From assembly GCA_028823485.1 (NCBI GenBank), contig JAPKBG010000015.1, positions 1 to 56,407 of the forward strand: a DNA stretch of 56,407 nt, read 5' to 3'. Positions 10,008 to 19,786 of the stretch are shown here, piece by piece (positions within the stretch are counted from its first letter, which is position 1; each line of letters starts with the position of its first letter). The position numbers and the translations under genes are program-made. The stretch comes from Methylophilaceae bacterium (GTDB taxonomy: Bacteria > Pseudomonadota > Gammaproteobacteria > Burkholderiales > Methylophilaceae). Under the pieces are notes generated by a model. It had not been told where the DNA came from and did not search any database. It saw only the letters and a program-made list of their open reading frames with translations.

Positions 10008-10246
10008 TGGTTGGAAAGGCAATGAAAGCAAATACTATTGCTTGGGGTTGTCGCAATACATTAAATACACCTCAAGTATCCAGCACTGACCGTGTACATA
10101 GCATGACATACATGATTAAAAGCAAAGGTTGCAGTACGGTAGTTAATCAGTTTGATGCGCTGTGTGAGTTTATTGAAAGTGAGTTACATGAGCACACAAA
10201 TATATGCGTAGAACGAACAAACACCAATAATAGTAAAGAAAAGTGA
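10007..10246 (+). CDS. Degenerate tandem copy of the preceding HTH regulator
   Basis: The 79-residue product aligns without large gaps to the upstream regulator: MKANTIAWGCRNTLN corresponds to MIKAKTAACGRRITLN, and CSTVVNQFDALCEFIESELHE to YSTVTNHLDKLCQFFECELHE. The helix-turn-helix itself (ELAKATGISRMTLSR) has become PQVSSTDRVHSMTYM and should not bind DNA. The stop TGA of the first gene overlaps ATG 10007, and GTG 10004 is also possible. It may be a decaying duplicate or a dimerising antagonist of the first protein. The frame stays open to the receptor gene. Confidence 0.6.
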   Translation: MVGKAMKANTIAWGCRNTLNTPQVSSTDRVHSMTYMIKSKGCSTVVNQFDALCEFIESELHEHTNICVERTNTNNSKEK

Positions 10247-10248
10247 AT

Positions 10249-12315
10249 ATGATGAATAAAAAACAAGTTTTATCGGCCGTTTTGGCGGCATTACCAATGC
10301 TAGCAGTGGCAGATCACCTTACACTAGATACCGTAGATGTAACAGCTGAACGTATCAAAGAGTCTACAACGCAACCAAGTATTGCAGTTGCACGTGAGGA
10401 AATTAACAAGACAGCGGGTGGCGTAACCATCGTTGATATGCAGCAAGTGAAAGAGGGACGAACTTCTAACTTTGCCGACACATTAGGGCTAGCTACAGGT
10501 ATTTTGGCACAATCGCGCTTTGGTGCTGAGGAAACAAGACTATCTATTCGTGGGTCTGGGCTGCAGCGTACATTCCACGGCCGTGGCATTAAGTTGATGC
10601 AAGATGGCATTCCGGTGAACCTTGCTGATGGTAGTTTTGATTTTCCTGGTATTGATCCAATGGCAACAGATTATATTGCTGTGCATCGTGGGGCTAATGC
10701 ATTGCAATATGGATCAAGTAACTTAGGCGGCAGTATTAACTTTATTTCACGTACTGGTTATACCGCACCAAAGTTTGAAGTTCGTACCGAAGGTGGCAGC
10801 TACGGTTATTATCGTTTAGGCTTTGCTGCTGGAGGTGTCGTTAATAATGTCGATTATTTTGTAACGGCGAGTAAGTATCATAGTGATAGCTTTCGTGATA
10901 ATGCGCAACAAAGTGCAGACCGTATTACAGGCAATATAGGCTATAAAATCAATGAACATGTGGAGACTCGTTTTTACTTAGGTTACGTTAATAATGATTC
11001 TCAGCTGCCGACTACTTTAACTAAAGAACAGCTGAAGAAAGACCCTAAGCAGTCAACAGTCAGAGCCGGGCAGGGGATTAATGAGCGTGATACTTTGGTA
11101 AAGCGCTTTGCTAATAAAACCACATTCACTTTTGATCATACAAAAGTTGAGCTTGGTGGGTTTTATGCAACTAAGAGCTTATTCCACCCGATTGTTGATT
11201 TAACGTTTCTTGATACGATTGGGGTGATTGATCAAGAAACAGATGACTACGGTTTATCAGTTAAGCTTGAGCAGCAAGGTAAAATTTATGATTTAGATAA
11301 TACAATTACTGCTGGTTATGCACTAACTTACGGTGAAGCTGTTTATAAGAATTTCCGTAATGTTGATGCGCACAGAGGCGCTTTAACTAATTATAGAAAA
11401 CAGCTATCTAGTAATCATGAAGTGTTCATTGAGGACCGATTAAATCTGACAGCAGATTTGACTGTTATTGCAGGTTTGCAGTATACCAATGCAAGACGAA
11501 AAACGAATGATAAATTAATTAGCTTCTCTGGAGACCAAAGTTTTGATACGCGTTATAACGCTTATAGCCCAAAATTAGGTGTGCTATATCAACTACAACC
11601 ACAAGTGCAGCTATTTGGAAACGTGTCGCGTAGTTTTGAGCCACCGACGTTAGGCGAGTTAGATAACGACGTTGCTAATTTTATTTAGGCACAAAAAGGG
11701 ACAACGTTTGAAATTGGCTCAAGAGGAAATAGTCAGTTTGTTGATTGGGATGTAGCGGTTTATCAGGCACGCTTGAATAATGAGCTGCTGCAAGTTGGTA
11801 TTCCTGGCACAGTAGTTGCCAGCAAAACTGTTAATGCAGAGAAGACAACGCACCAAGGTTTGGAGTTGGGTTTTACGGCACGCTTACCACTTAGCTTAGA
11901 GTTGCGTAGCAGTTACTTGCTCAATAATTTTAAAATGGATGATGACGTGACTTATGGCAGCAAACGCTTGCCAGGTATTCAACGTCAGTTGCTGCGCTCT
12001 GAACTACTTTACCGTGGTAACCACCTCTTAAACGGACTTTACTTTGGGCCAACTTTTGAATGGTCCCCTGAACGCTATAACGTTGATTTTGCAGAAAACC
12101 TATATGCGGATAACTATTTCACCTGGGGTTTAAAAGCAGGTCAAAAGGTGAATGATCATTGGTCTTGGTTCTTAGAAGGCCGAAATTTAGCCAACCAAAA
12201 ATATGCTGCTACAACAGGCGTTATTTCTGATGCGACGAGACCTGGCACTTCTTCTGCACAGTTTAACCCTGGTGACGGCCGTACAGCCTATATGGGCGTG
12301 ACTTGGACATACTAA
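10249..12315 (+). pseudogene. TonB-dependent outer-membrane receptor with one amber stop
   Basis: Starts MMNKKQ with a signal peptide (cut near AVADH), then a TonB-box-like LDTVDVTAE, a plug domain (TLGLATGILAQSRFG, RGIKLMQDGIPVNLADGS, LQYGSSNLGGSINF) and a beta-barrel ending in the terminal aromatic strand YMGVTWTY. The plug resembles FecA-type receptors. The 689-codon frame is open except for TAG at 11686-11688, where the context (ANFI, stop, AQKGTTFEIG) suggests a former CAG Gln. The last 209 codons (about 30%) lie after it, so the truncated product could not close the barrel. Ligand is probably copper or a copper chelate from context only. Confidence 0.85.
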
Positions 12316-12321
12316 ATTAAT

Positions 12322-12356
12322 AAAAGGAGTATGGCCATTGTCTATGCTCCTTTTTT
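12322..12356 (+). terminator. Rho-independent terminator after the TonB receptor
   Basis: AAAAGGAGTAT pairs with ATGCTCCTTTT (G-U allowed) around a 13-nt loop and ends in TTTTTT. It sits 7 bp after the receptor stop and ends 13 bp before the next start, so the downstream three genes probably need readthrough or another promoter. Confidence 0.65.
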
Positions 12357-12368
12357 GAAAGGCTAAAT

Positions 12369-12773
12369 ATGATGTTGAATGTGAAAAAGATACAAACTGT
12401 TTTATCGGCTGCCTTTGTTTGTTTAACGATTTTTTCGATAAGCAGTCAAGCGAGTCATATTGAATCTAAAAGCATTAAAGTCGCGCTTAAAAAACAATGG
12501 GATAAGCCAAAACACCCATTACGAGTACTAGCGATTGTCGTTCGGGGGCATTGCGCAATTGCAGATTGGGTACAGGAGCCACGTGGTGGCGGTGCCTTAT
12601 CAAAAGGTGGTGAGAACGAGTGGCAAATATTACTTTGCGGTGATGTTAACTCAACAAAGAAAAGTCACTCAATGCAAGCAGAATTGAACTTAAGTAGAGA
12701 GGATAAAGGGCTCGTGAATGGCTTTAAAGGAATTGTTGGTTTATTGAAAGCGCCACAACATCATGCACATTAA
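12369..12773 (+). CDS. Exported protein resembling copper-uptake-associated family
   Basis: The 134-residue protein has a signal peptide (TVLSAAFVCLTIFSISSQAS) and a compact domain with KKQWDKPKHPL, GHCAIADWVQEPRGGGAL and EWQILLCGDV. This matches what I recall of the small 'copper uptake system-associated' family (pattern: WDxPxxPL, AIAxWxQxxxGG, W-x-LCxGD). Two Cys and a C-terminal HHAH could bind metal. It overlaps the start of the PepSY gene by 11 bp, suggesting coupling. Function is inferred from family name and context only. Confidence 0.6.
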   Translation: MMLNVKKIQTVLSAAFVCLTIFSISSQASHIESKSIKVALKKQWDKPKHPLRVLAIVVRGHCAIADWVQEPRGGGALSKGGENEWQILLCGDVNSTKKSHSMQAELNLSREDKGLVNGFKGIVGLLKAPQHHAH

Positions 12774-14280
12774 ACACGATTACTTTAAGTTTAACTGGAT
12801 GTTTTGGCATCGCTGGTTAGGGGTGCTCACTTGTCTCGGTATCTTACTATGGGCTGTATCTGGCATTTCGCACCCGATTATGTCGCGTTTGCAAGTAAAG
12901 CCTGTTGCCTTTTTAGCGCCTAGTGCGCAGTTTGATTTAAGTCAGGCATTATTTATAAAGCCTGTATTAAAACAACATGGCATTACTGAGGTTCAACACG
13001 TTAGTCTTGCTCAGTTTTTAGGGCATAGTTATTATCGCGTGAGTGTTGACCGTGACCAGCCTGCACGTTACTTCGAAGTGACCTCTGGTGAAGAATTGGC
13101 AGATGCGGATATTCAGTATGCGACCTATTTAGCACAGCACTTCACAGGGAAGGGTGCTGATAGTGTTGTAGATGTACGATTGGTGACCACATTTAATGAT
13201 GATTACCATGAAGTAAGCCGTTTGTTACCAGTGTGGCGAGTTGAGTTTTCAAGTGGACAGCACCTACGAGCTTACATTGATACCGAGCAGTCTAGGCTTA
13301 GCACTTTGGTTAATGATACACGTTATTGGTTAACGCAAGTTTTTCAGTTTGGCCATAACTGGTCTTTTCTGGATGGAGCGCCTGTCTTGCAAGTCATGAT
13401 TGCAGCCATTGTCTTATGTGCTGTACTTATTTCTGCCTTCTCTGGTTTGTACCTCTACTTTAAATTAGGGAGTGCTAAGCAGCGCTTAGCGAGTAAGCCG
13501 ATGCGATGCTGGCACCGGCGTTTAGGATTGACTGTTTCGCTAGCAGCGTTGATTTTCGCATCTAGTGGTTTGTTCCATTTAATCATGAGTTATCAGCAAC
13601 ATAAGGCAGCTGTAACACTTGCTGTAGAAAAAACTTCGGTTAACTACCTTGATGATGGCGTGTGGCACGAAATGACGGCCAAACCATTAGCGAAGCTAGA
13701 TTTAATTAGCCATGCACAACAGTTGTATTGGCACATATTACCTATATCTGGTGATGGGGGGAATCAGATGCCAGTATCACAGGTAGCCGCACTAGCTAAA
13801 GAAGCAGAACATGCTGAGCACAATCATCATTCGCATGCTGAGGCAAAGAAAGTAGCGCCTTACTTATTGCCGGCAGAAGGTAATCGTGCAAAAAACAATA
13901 TCAATACAGTTGAGGGCTTCGCTAAAGCGAAAGTAATGAGCCTCGCTTCTGTTAAGGAGCGGGAAATTGTAAATGTTACTTGGATTACACAGTTTAAAGA
14001 TGAATACGGTTTTATTTTTAAACGCTTACCTGTCATTAAAGTGCAAATGAAAGACGCAGAAAATACGCGTTATTACATTGAGCCAGTGACTGGCGCGCTC
14101 GCTGCAAAAGTGCGTGATATTGATGGTTTAGAAGGGTTTGTATTTGCCTACTTGCATAAGTGGAGCTTTGCATTCTTGAATAAAGACGTACGCGATATTC
14201 TAGTGACATTATTTGCCCTAGGTAATATCATCGTTGCACTAATGGGGTTTGTATTGTTTTATAGACGGTATGCTAAATAA
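12763..14280 (+). CDS. PepSY-domain inner-membrane protein with His-rich loop
   Basis: A 505-residue PepSY-associated TM protein. An N-terminal helix starts FWHRWLGVLTCLGILLWAVS, a periplasmic PepSY-like domain follows, paired helices lie near 205-230 and 250-275, a second periplasmic part follows, and a final helix is near 482-502. Such proteins are found in siderophore and metal-uptake operons and may act as periplasmic metal or chelate reductases. Residues about 348-360 (EHAEHNHHSHAE) form a His-rich loop likely to bind metal. The ATG overlaps the previous gene. Intact. Confidence 0.8.
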   Translation: MHIKHDYFKFNWMFWHRWLGVLTCLGILLWAVSGISHPIMSRLQVKPVAFLAPSAQFDLSQALFIKPVLKQHGITEVQHVSLAQFLGHSYYRVSVDRDQPARYFEVTSGEELADADIQYATYLAQHFTGKGADSVVDVRLVTTFNDDYHEVSRLLPVWRVEFSSGQHLRAYIDTEQSRLSTLVNDTRYWLTQVFQFGHNWSFLDGAPVLQVMIAAIVLCAVLISAFSGLYLYFKLGSAKQRLASKPMRCWHRRLGLTVSLAALIFASSGLFHLIMSYQQHKAAVTLAVEKTSVNYLDDGVWHEMTAKPLAKLDLISHAQQLYWHILPISGDGGNQMPVSQVAALAKEAEHAEHNHHSHAEAKKVAPYLLPAEGNRAKNNINTVEGFAKAKVMSLASVKEREIVNVTWITQFKDEYGFIFKRLPVIKVQMKDAENTRYYIEPVTGALAAKVRDIDGLEGFVFAYLHKWSFAFLNKDVRDILVTLFALGNIIVALMGFVLFYRRYAK

Positions 14281-14288
14281 ATAAAAAC

Positions 14289-14311
14289 CTGTTAAGTTAG
14301 CGTATTAACAG
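14289..14311. repeat. Inverted repeat between the PepSY and Asp-box genes
   Basis: CTGTTAA and TTAACAG are separated by 9 bp in the 55-bp spacer. No T-run follows, so an operator or weak hairpin is more likely than a terminator. No function shown. Confidence 0.35.
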
Positions 14312-14335
14312 TCAACCTTAATTCGAGATGATTAG

Positions 14336-15523
14336 ATGCGGTATTTTTATATAGTTTTATGCTTATTAATGGTGGTGCAATCGCACGCACATGAAGCCTC
14401 TACAGTTGCTGAAAAATCCCAGCTGGCGGTGAGTGTTGCAGTGGATATACATGGGCAGCTATGGCGTGTTGGTGTCAATCAGGGATTTGTGGAAGTTTCT
14501 GTTAGTGATGATGTCGGACAAACTTTCTCCAAGGCTATTCGTGTTAATACAGGAAAGCAAAGCATTACCGGGCGAGGTGAAATGCGACCCGACATTGCCA
14601 TCGGTAGCGATGGTGAAATCTATGTCACCTGGATGCAAAACTTGTCTAAACACCTCACAGGCTACATTTGGTTTTCACGCTCTACCGATGGTGGGAAAAG
14701 TTTTGAAAAGCCACATATCGTTCATCAAGACCGCACTGAAATCGAACATGCTTTTGAAGAGCTCTCCGTTTCACCTAATGGAGAATTAACCATCGTTTGG
14801 CTGGATGCGCGAGATTTAGAGGCGGATAAAGCGGCAGGTAAGAGCCGCAATAGCAGTTCGATTTATTACACCACTTCCAGCAATAAAGGCGAAAGCTTTT
14901 CTTCAGAACAAAAGTTAGCAGACTACTCATGTGAGTGTTGCCGCATTGCGACAACAACTAAGCCAGATGGAACCGTGGCAGTATTGTGGCGGCATGTGTT
15001 TGAGGGCGGTGAGCGCGACCATATGATGGCTGAGATACCTAAGGCTGGGGAAGCTGTTCAACTGCATCGCACAACATTTGGCCATTGGAAGCTAGATGGC
15101 TGCCCACATCAGGGAGCTGCGCTTGCACGTGGTGCCGAAGGCGCTGACTGGTGGGGTTACCACTTAGCTTATTTTGACGGTAAAGAAAAGAAGCCCGGAC
15201 TTTATTATAGCCGTATGGATGGTGAGGCTTGGGTGGGATTCCCTGCTAAAAAGTTTGGCGATAATACCAAGCAAGCAAGGCATCCTGCTTTGTTGAGTGT
15301 TGATAATAATGTATGGCTTGCTTGGTTAGAAACGAGTCCCAACCATACGAAAGCAGTGATGGGCATGTCATCTAACGATGGTGGAAGAACGTGGTCAGAT
15401 GCAGAATTATTATTAAGTGTTGAAGGTAAAGCTGACCATCCGCAGTTACTTCAACTTAAAAATAAGGCTTATCTAGTCGTTAATACTGACAAGGGGCTAA
15501 AAGTGACCTTAGTTCAGCCTTGA
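14336..15523 (+). CDS. Secreted Asp-box (sialidase-fold) protein with Cys motifs
   Basis: The 395-residue protein starts with a signal peptide (MRYFYIVLCLLMVVQSHAH) and contains Asp-box repeats of beta-propellers: RSTDGGKSFEKP (about 115), SSNKGESFS (about 180) and SSNDGGRTWSD (about 344). It is unlikely to be a real sialidase, as no catalytic set is evident. Two features stand out: a CECC cluster (about 199-202) and GCPHQG (about 255), which could hold a metal centre. As the last gene of the cassette it may be a periplasmic metal-handling propeller. Confidence 0.7.
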   Translation: MRYFYIVLCLLMVVQSHAHEASTVAEKSQLAVSVAVDIHGQLWRVGVNQGFVEVSVSDDVGQTFSKAIRVNTGKQSITGRGEMRPDIAIGSDGEIYVTWMQNLSKHLTGYIWFSRSTDGGKSFEKPHIVHQDRTEIEHAFEELSVSPNGELTIVWLDARDLEADKAAGKSRNSSSIYYTTSSNKGESFSSEQKLADYSCECCRIATTTKPDGTVAVLWRHVFEGGERDHMMAEIPKAGEAVQLHRTTFGHWKLDGCPHQGAALARGAEGADWWGYHLAYFDGKEKKPGLYYSRMDGEAWVGFPAKKFGDNTKQARHPALLSVDNNVWLAWLETSPNHTKAVMGMSSNDGGRTWSDAELLLSVEGKADHPQLLQLKNKAYLVVNTDKGLKVTLVQP

Positions 15524-15605
15524 TTTTGTGATGTAGGTTAATGTCATGAGGTTGGAACCTGATTTAACCTAAGCTGTAGTGTCGAAAGATGGATGTGAGC
15601 AGATA

Positions 15606-16070
15606 ATGATGCCACCTAGTGTTATTGATATAGAGACTTCTGGTTTTGGGGCGGGAAGTTATCCGATTGAGGTTGGCTATGTGACTCATCAAGGGAAGCG
15701 TTGGTGCTCTCTGATTACCCTCTGTGATGATTGGCAGCATTGGAACTCAGTTGTTTGACGGCTACATCATATCTCTCGCGATACGCTGCTGGCACATGGC
15801 AAAAGCATTAAAATGGTGATAACACAGCTAAACGAGACTTTTCACGATCTAGTCATTTACACAGATGGCTGATTGCAAGACTTTACATGGCTGAATTGTC
15901 TGTTTGAAATGGCTGAATCTTCGCCACATTTTAAACTTGAAGATTTGCGCACTGTACTTACGCCTTATCAACAATCCGCTTGGCATAAAACCAAATAATC
16001 CATCTTAAACGAGCTGCAAATTCACCGCCATCGAGCAAGTGCCGATGCACAAGTGCTGAAAATGACTTAG
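15606..16070 (+). pseudogene. DEDDh-type 3'-5' exonuclease with three nonsense codons
   Basis: The 155-codon frame reads PSVIDIETSGFGAGSYPIEVGYV (start of a DnaQ/RNase T fold, with the catalytic D and E), then HISRDTLLAHG, TDG, EDLRTVL and HRASADAQVLKM with the expected C-terminal His-Asp pair. TGA at 15756-15758 and 15870-15872 and TAA at 15996-15998 interrupt it, yet there is no frameshift. The second TGA stands where relatives have Trp. The context is also consistent with simple transitions in Trp or Gln codons. Recently silenced. It lies between the metal cassette and clpB. Confidence 0.75.
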
Positions 16071-16153
16071 CTTAAAACAATGTAAGGTGAAACACTCGCT
16101 TGCGCTTAGGCAGCTACCAGCTTCTGACAATAACCATATTGTTAGCATCACTA

Positions 16154-16180
16154 TTGAAAATCATCAAGTCACCCGCATAT
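16154..16180 (+). promoter_or_regulatory. clpB: Heat-shock (sigma-32-like) promoter of clpB
   Basis: ATTGAAA (-35, 16153-16159) and CCGCATAT (-10, 16173-16180) are 13 bp apart, close to the sigma-32 pattern CTTGAAA / CCCCATnT. The clpB start is 40 bp downstream behind a strong ribosome site (AAAGGAG). clpB is a classical sigma-32 gene, which supports the call. Confidence 0.6.
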
Positions 16181-16219
16181 AATTGATAACACAATATGTA
16201 TTATTAAAGGAGATATTAC

Positions 16220-18805
16220 ATGCGGTTTGATAAGCTCACAACCAAATTCCAGCAGGCACTGGCTGATGCACAAAGCATCGCGTTAGGTGCGGACAACGCA
16301 ACAATAGAGCCGCAACATTTATTGCTCACTTTATTAAATCAAGAAGAGAGTAGCACGGCTTCTTTGCTTGCCCGTGCGGGTGTGCAATTAAATGCACTTA
16401 AAACGGCATTAACCAATGCAGTTGATGCTTTTCCCAAGCCAGCTGAACCTAACGGAGAAATAGCGATATCGCGTGATTTGAGTAACTTACTTAATGTGAC
16501 GGATAAGCTCGCGCAAAAAAGAGATGACACTTACATTGCAAGCGAAATGTTTCTACTAGCTTTGGCTGACGATAAAGGCGAGACAGGCAAGCTACTTAAA
16601 AAGAATGGCTTGACGAAAAAAGCACTTGAAGCTGCTGTGATGGCCGTGCGCGGTAATGATAATGTAGATGATCCAGGTGCTGAAGGCCAACGTGAAGCAT
16701 TGAAAAAATATACCATGGATTTAACAGAGCGGGCGCGAGCGGGTAAGTTAGATCCTGTGATTGGCCGCGATGATGAGATTCGTCGTGCGATTCAAATTCT
16801 CGGGCGACGTACAAAAAATAACCCTGTGTTGATTGGTGAACCTGGTGTCGGTAAGACCGCCATAGTCGAAGGGTTGGCGCAACGCATCGTGGATGGTGAG
16901 GTGCCAGATTCACTGAAAAACAAAAAAGTATTGTCGCTTGATATGGCGGCTTTATTAGCGGGTGCTAAATACCGTGGAGAGTTTGAAGAGCGCCTAAAGT
17001 CAGTGCTGAAAGAGTTGACAAAAGATGAAGGCCAAACCATCGTCTTTATTGATGAGATTCACACCATGGTTGGCGCAGGCGGCTCAGATGGTGCGATGGA
17101 TGCTGGCAATATGCTTAAGCCAGCTTTAGCGCGCGGAGAGCTACACTGTGTAGGCGCTACGACACTCAATGAGTATCGCAAGTATGTTGAAAAAGATGCG
17201 GCTTTAGAACGCCGTTTTCAAAAAGTCATCGTTGATGAGCCGAGTGTTGAAGCGACGATTGCTATATTGCGTGGGCTGCAAGAGAAGTATGAATTGCATC
17301 ATGGCGTAGAGATTACTGACCCTGCGATTATTGCAGCGGCAGAGTTATCACATCGCTATATTACGGATCGGTTTTTGCCAGATAAAGCGATTGATTTGAT
17401 TGATGAGGCGGCTAGTCGGATCAAAATGGAAATCGATTCTAAACCAGAAGTAATGGATAAATTAGAGCGTCGCTTAATTCAATTGAAAATTGAGCGCGAG
17501 GCGGTGCGTCGTGAAAAAGATGAAGGCAGTAAAAAGCGCTTTGAATTAATTGAGAATGAGATTGGTAGCCTAGAAAAAGAGTTTGCTGATTTAGAAGAGG
17601 TTTGGAAAGCGGAAAAGGCGCAAGTACAAGGCTCTGCGTATATTAAAGAGGCGGTCGAAAAAGTAAAGCATGAGATGGAAGAGGCCACACGAAAAGGTGA
17701 TTGGCAGCAAGTCTCTGAGCTGCAATATGGAAAGTTACCGCAACTGGAAGCACAATTAAAACAGGCAGCAACTTCAGAAAGTAAAAAAACTTACGTTAAA
17801 CCTAGCATGTTACGTACTGAAGTTAATACGGAAGAAATTGCAGAGGTGGTGAGCCGTGCAACTGGTATTCCTGTGAGTAAAATGATGACAGGTGAGCGTG
17901 ATAAATTACTCGCGATGGAAGGTAAGTTGCATGAGCGTGTGGTGGGACAAAATGAAGCAGTGCGCTTAGTTGCGGATGCTATTCGCCGTTCACGGTCTGG
18001 GTTAAGTGATCCGAATCGACCTTACGGTAGTTTCCTATTCTTAGGCCCTACAGGTGTAGGTAAAACAGAGTTATGTAAATCTTTAGCTAGCTTCTTGTTT
18101 GATTCTGAAGATCATTTAATCCGTATTGACATGAGTGAGTTCATGGAAAAACACTCAGTCTCTCGTATGATTGGCGCGCCTCCAGGTTATGTGGGTTATG
18201 AAGAAGGTGGAACCTTAACCGAAGCTGTACGCCGTAAACCATACTCAGTTATCTTGTTGGATGAGGTGGAAAAAGCGCATCCAGATGTGTTTAATGTATT
18301 GTTGCAGGTCTTGGATGATGGGCGATTGACTGATGGGCAAGGGCGCACAGTCGACTTTAAGAACACAGTGATTATTATGACCAGTAACCTTGGTAGCCAG
18401 ATGATACAAAGTATGAGTGACCAAGATTATCAAGTTGTGAAGTTGACGGTGATGGGTGAAGTAAAAACACACTTTAGGCCAGAGTTCGTTAATCGTATTG
18501 ATGAAGTGGTGGTGTTCCATGCGCTGGCTGAAGGTAATATTCGTGACATTGCCAGCATACAGTTGCAATATTTAGCACAACGTTTGCAACGTATGGAAAT
18601 GACATTCAAGCTCACGGATGCAGCCGTGGCAGAAATTGCTAGTGCGGGTTTTGATCCGATTTATGGAGCAAGGCAACTGAAACGTGCAATACAAAGTGAA
18701 ATTGAAAATCCATTATCGAAGGAGATTTTGGCTGGCAACTTCGTGGCAAAAGATACCATTATAGCCGATGTGGAAGCGGGTAAAATCGTGTTTAATAAAA
18801 GCTAA
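16220..18805 (+). CDS. clpB: ATP-dependent disaggregase ClpB
   Basis: Hsp100 chaperone that threads aggregated proteins through a hexameric ring together with DnaK. The 861 residues hold the N-domain, AAA-1 with Walker A GEPGVGKT (about 206-213), a coiled-coil M-domain (about 400-520, Glu/Lys-rich) and AAA-2 with Walker A GPTGVGKT (about 609-616) and the sensor-type GARQLKRAI near the end. Full family length. The ATG at 16220 is set by the AAAGGAG site. Monocistronic behind a heat-shock-like promoter. Confidence 0.98.
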   Translation: MRFDKLTTKFQQALADAQSIALGADNATIEPQHLLLTLLNQEESSTASLLARAGVQLNALKTALTNAVDAFPKPAEPNGEIAISRDLSNLLNVTDKLAQKRDDTYIASEMFLLALADDKGETGKLLKKNGLTKKALEAAVMAVRGNDNVDDPGAEGQREALKKYTMDLTERARAGKLDPVIGRDDEIRRAIQILGRRTKNNPVLIGEPGVGKTAIVEGLAQRIVDGEVPDSLKNKKVLSLDMAALLAGAKYRGEFEERLKSVLKELTKDEGQTIVFIDEIHTMVGAGGSDGAMDAGNMLKPALARGELHCVGATTLNEYRKYVEKDAALERRFQKVIVDEPSVEATIAILRGLQEKYELHHGVEITDPAIIAAAELSHRYITDRFLPDKAIDLIDEAASRIKMEIDSKPEVMDKLERRLIQLKIEREAVRREKDEGSKKRFELIENEIGSLEKEFADLEEVWKAEKAQVQGSAYIKEAVEKVKHEMEEATRKGDWQQVSELQYGKLPQLEAQLKQAATSESKKTYVKPSMLRTEVNTEEIAEVVSRATGIPVSKMMTGERDKLLAMEGKLHERVVGQNEAVRLVADAIRRSRSGLSDPNRPYGSFLFLGPTGVGKTELCKSLASFLFDSEDHLIRIDMSEFMEKHSVSRMIGAPPGYVGYEEGGTLTEAVRRKPYSVILLDEVEKAHPDVFNVLLQVLDDGRLTDGQGRTVDFKNTVIIMTSNLGSQMIQSMSDQDYQVVKLTVMGEVKTHFRPEFVNRIDEVVVFHALAEGNIRDIASIQLQYLAQRLQRMEMTFKLTDAAVAEIASAGFDPIYGARQLKRAIQSEIENPLSKEILAGNFVAKDTIIADVEAGKIVFNKS

Positions 18806-18825
18806 GCTTTAAATGGATAAAGCTT
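18804..18825 (+). terminator. Possible weak terminator hairpin after clpB
   Basis: AAGCTTTA and TAAAGCTT form a perfect 8-bp stem with a 6-nt loop at the clpB stop codon. Only GAAAAATA follows rather than a T-run, so termination is uncertain. Confidence 0.35.
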
Positions 18826-18855
18826 GAAAAATAAGGGTTTAATAGCAACAGAAAT

Positions 18856-19784
18856 ATGAAAAAGTGGGTTAATAGCGTAGGTATTATGTTGTTCGCGGTA
18901 TTGAGCATACCTGTCTACGCCTTAAAAAACACAACTGAGGACGAAACGTTTAGCCAAGAAGCGCCTATTATTAAAGGGGTACTGTTAGAAGCAAGCGAGC
19001 TAGACCGTGGTGAATATGATAATAAATCTACTTGGAAAGCGGCTAATTTATACTGTAAAGCATCACGCTATGGTAGTGCTGAAGGTATGTGTCGTTTGGG
19101 CATGTTGTATGCTTTTAGTAATGATGTCAAAAAGAGTAAAATTACGCGGCAAACTTATTTAGCCTAGCGGCCATGCAAGGCCACTTTGAAGCGCAAAAGA
19201 TGTTGGAAATCATTCAAATCCGCACCTTAGATACGCCGCCGTGTGTATTGGCTGAAGTTGAACCGAAGCGAGCACTAGATTTGTATTATGGGGATTACAA
19301 AGGGACGCCTGCCATTGATCGTTATGTTGATAATTTTCCGAAAAATAAACGGTGGGTTGTTAATTTAGTCGGCACGATTGCTGATTGGTACAACGTGGAT
19401 GAGAAGTTGGTGCTGTCTATTATTACTTCTGAATCAAACTTTAAAGTTTCTGCGATGTCTTAAAAATAAGCACATGGGTTTATGCAGTTGATTCCTGCGA
19501 CAGCAGAGCGTTTCAATGTGAAAAATGCTTATAGTGCCAGTCAGAATATTAAAGGCGGCGTCGCGTATTTACGTTGGTTCCTGTCTTATTTTAGAGGTGA
19601 TGTCATACTGGCTATTGCTGCTTATAATGCAGGAGAGCGTGCAGTGGATAAATATGATGGTATACCACCTTATAAAGAAACACAGGCATATGTGAAAAAA
19701 GTGCTTATTTTGTGCCAATTAAAGCGCCATGGGTACGATGAAAATATTACGCATGCATCACCTATGCTTAAAAATATAAGGTAA
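18856..19784 (+). pseudogene. Lytic transglycosylase (SLT fold), frameshift plus two stops
   Basis: Would be an exported murein lytic transglycosylase. The signal peptide (MKKWVNSVGIMLFAVLSIPVYA) and a Sel1-like segment (AEGMCRLGMLYAF) lead into the SLT domain with the catalytic Glu in TSESNF, MQLIPATAERF and AAYNAGERAVDKY. Lesions: one A lost in the AAAA run near 19139 (after it NYAANLFSLAAMQGHF continues in another frame), and TAA at 19461-19463 and 19467-19469 where relatives have the SPKNA-type link. Not functional as a full enzyme. Confidence 0.85.
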
Positions 19785-19786
19785 AA

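Noticed and set aside
15756-15872. TGA read as selenocysteine or tryptophan in the exonuclease
   Set aside because: TGA is a normal stop for many intact genes here (murJ, bioD-neighbouring genes, clpB region), no Sec-like hairpin was seen, and a TAA is also present.
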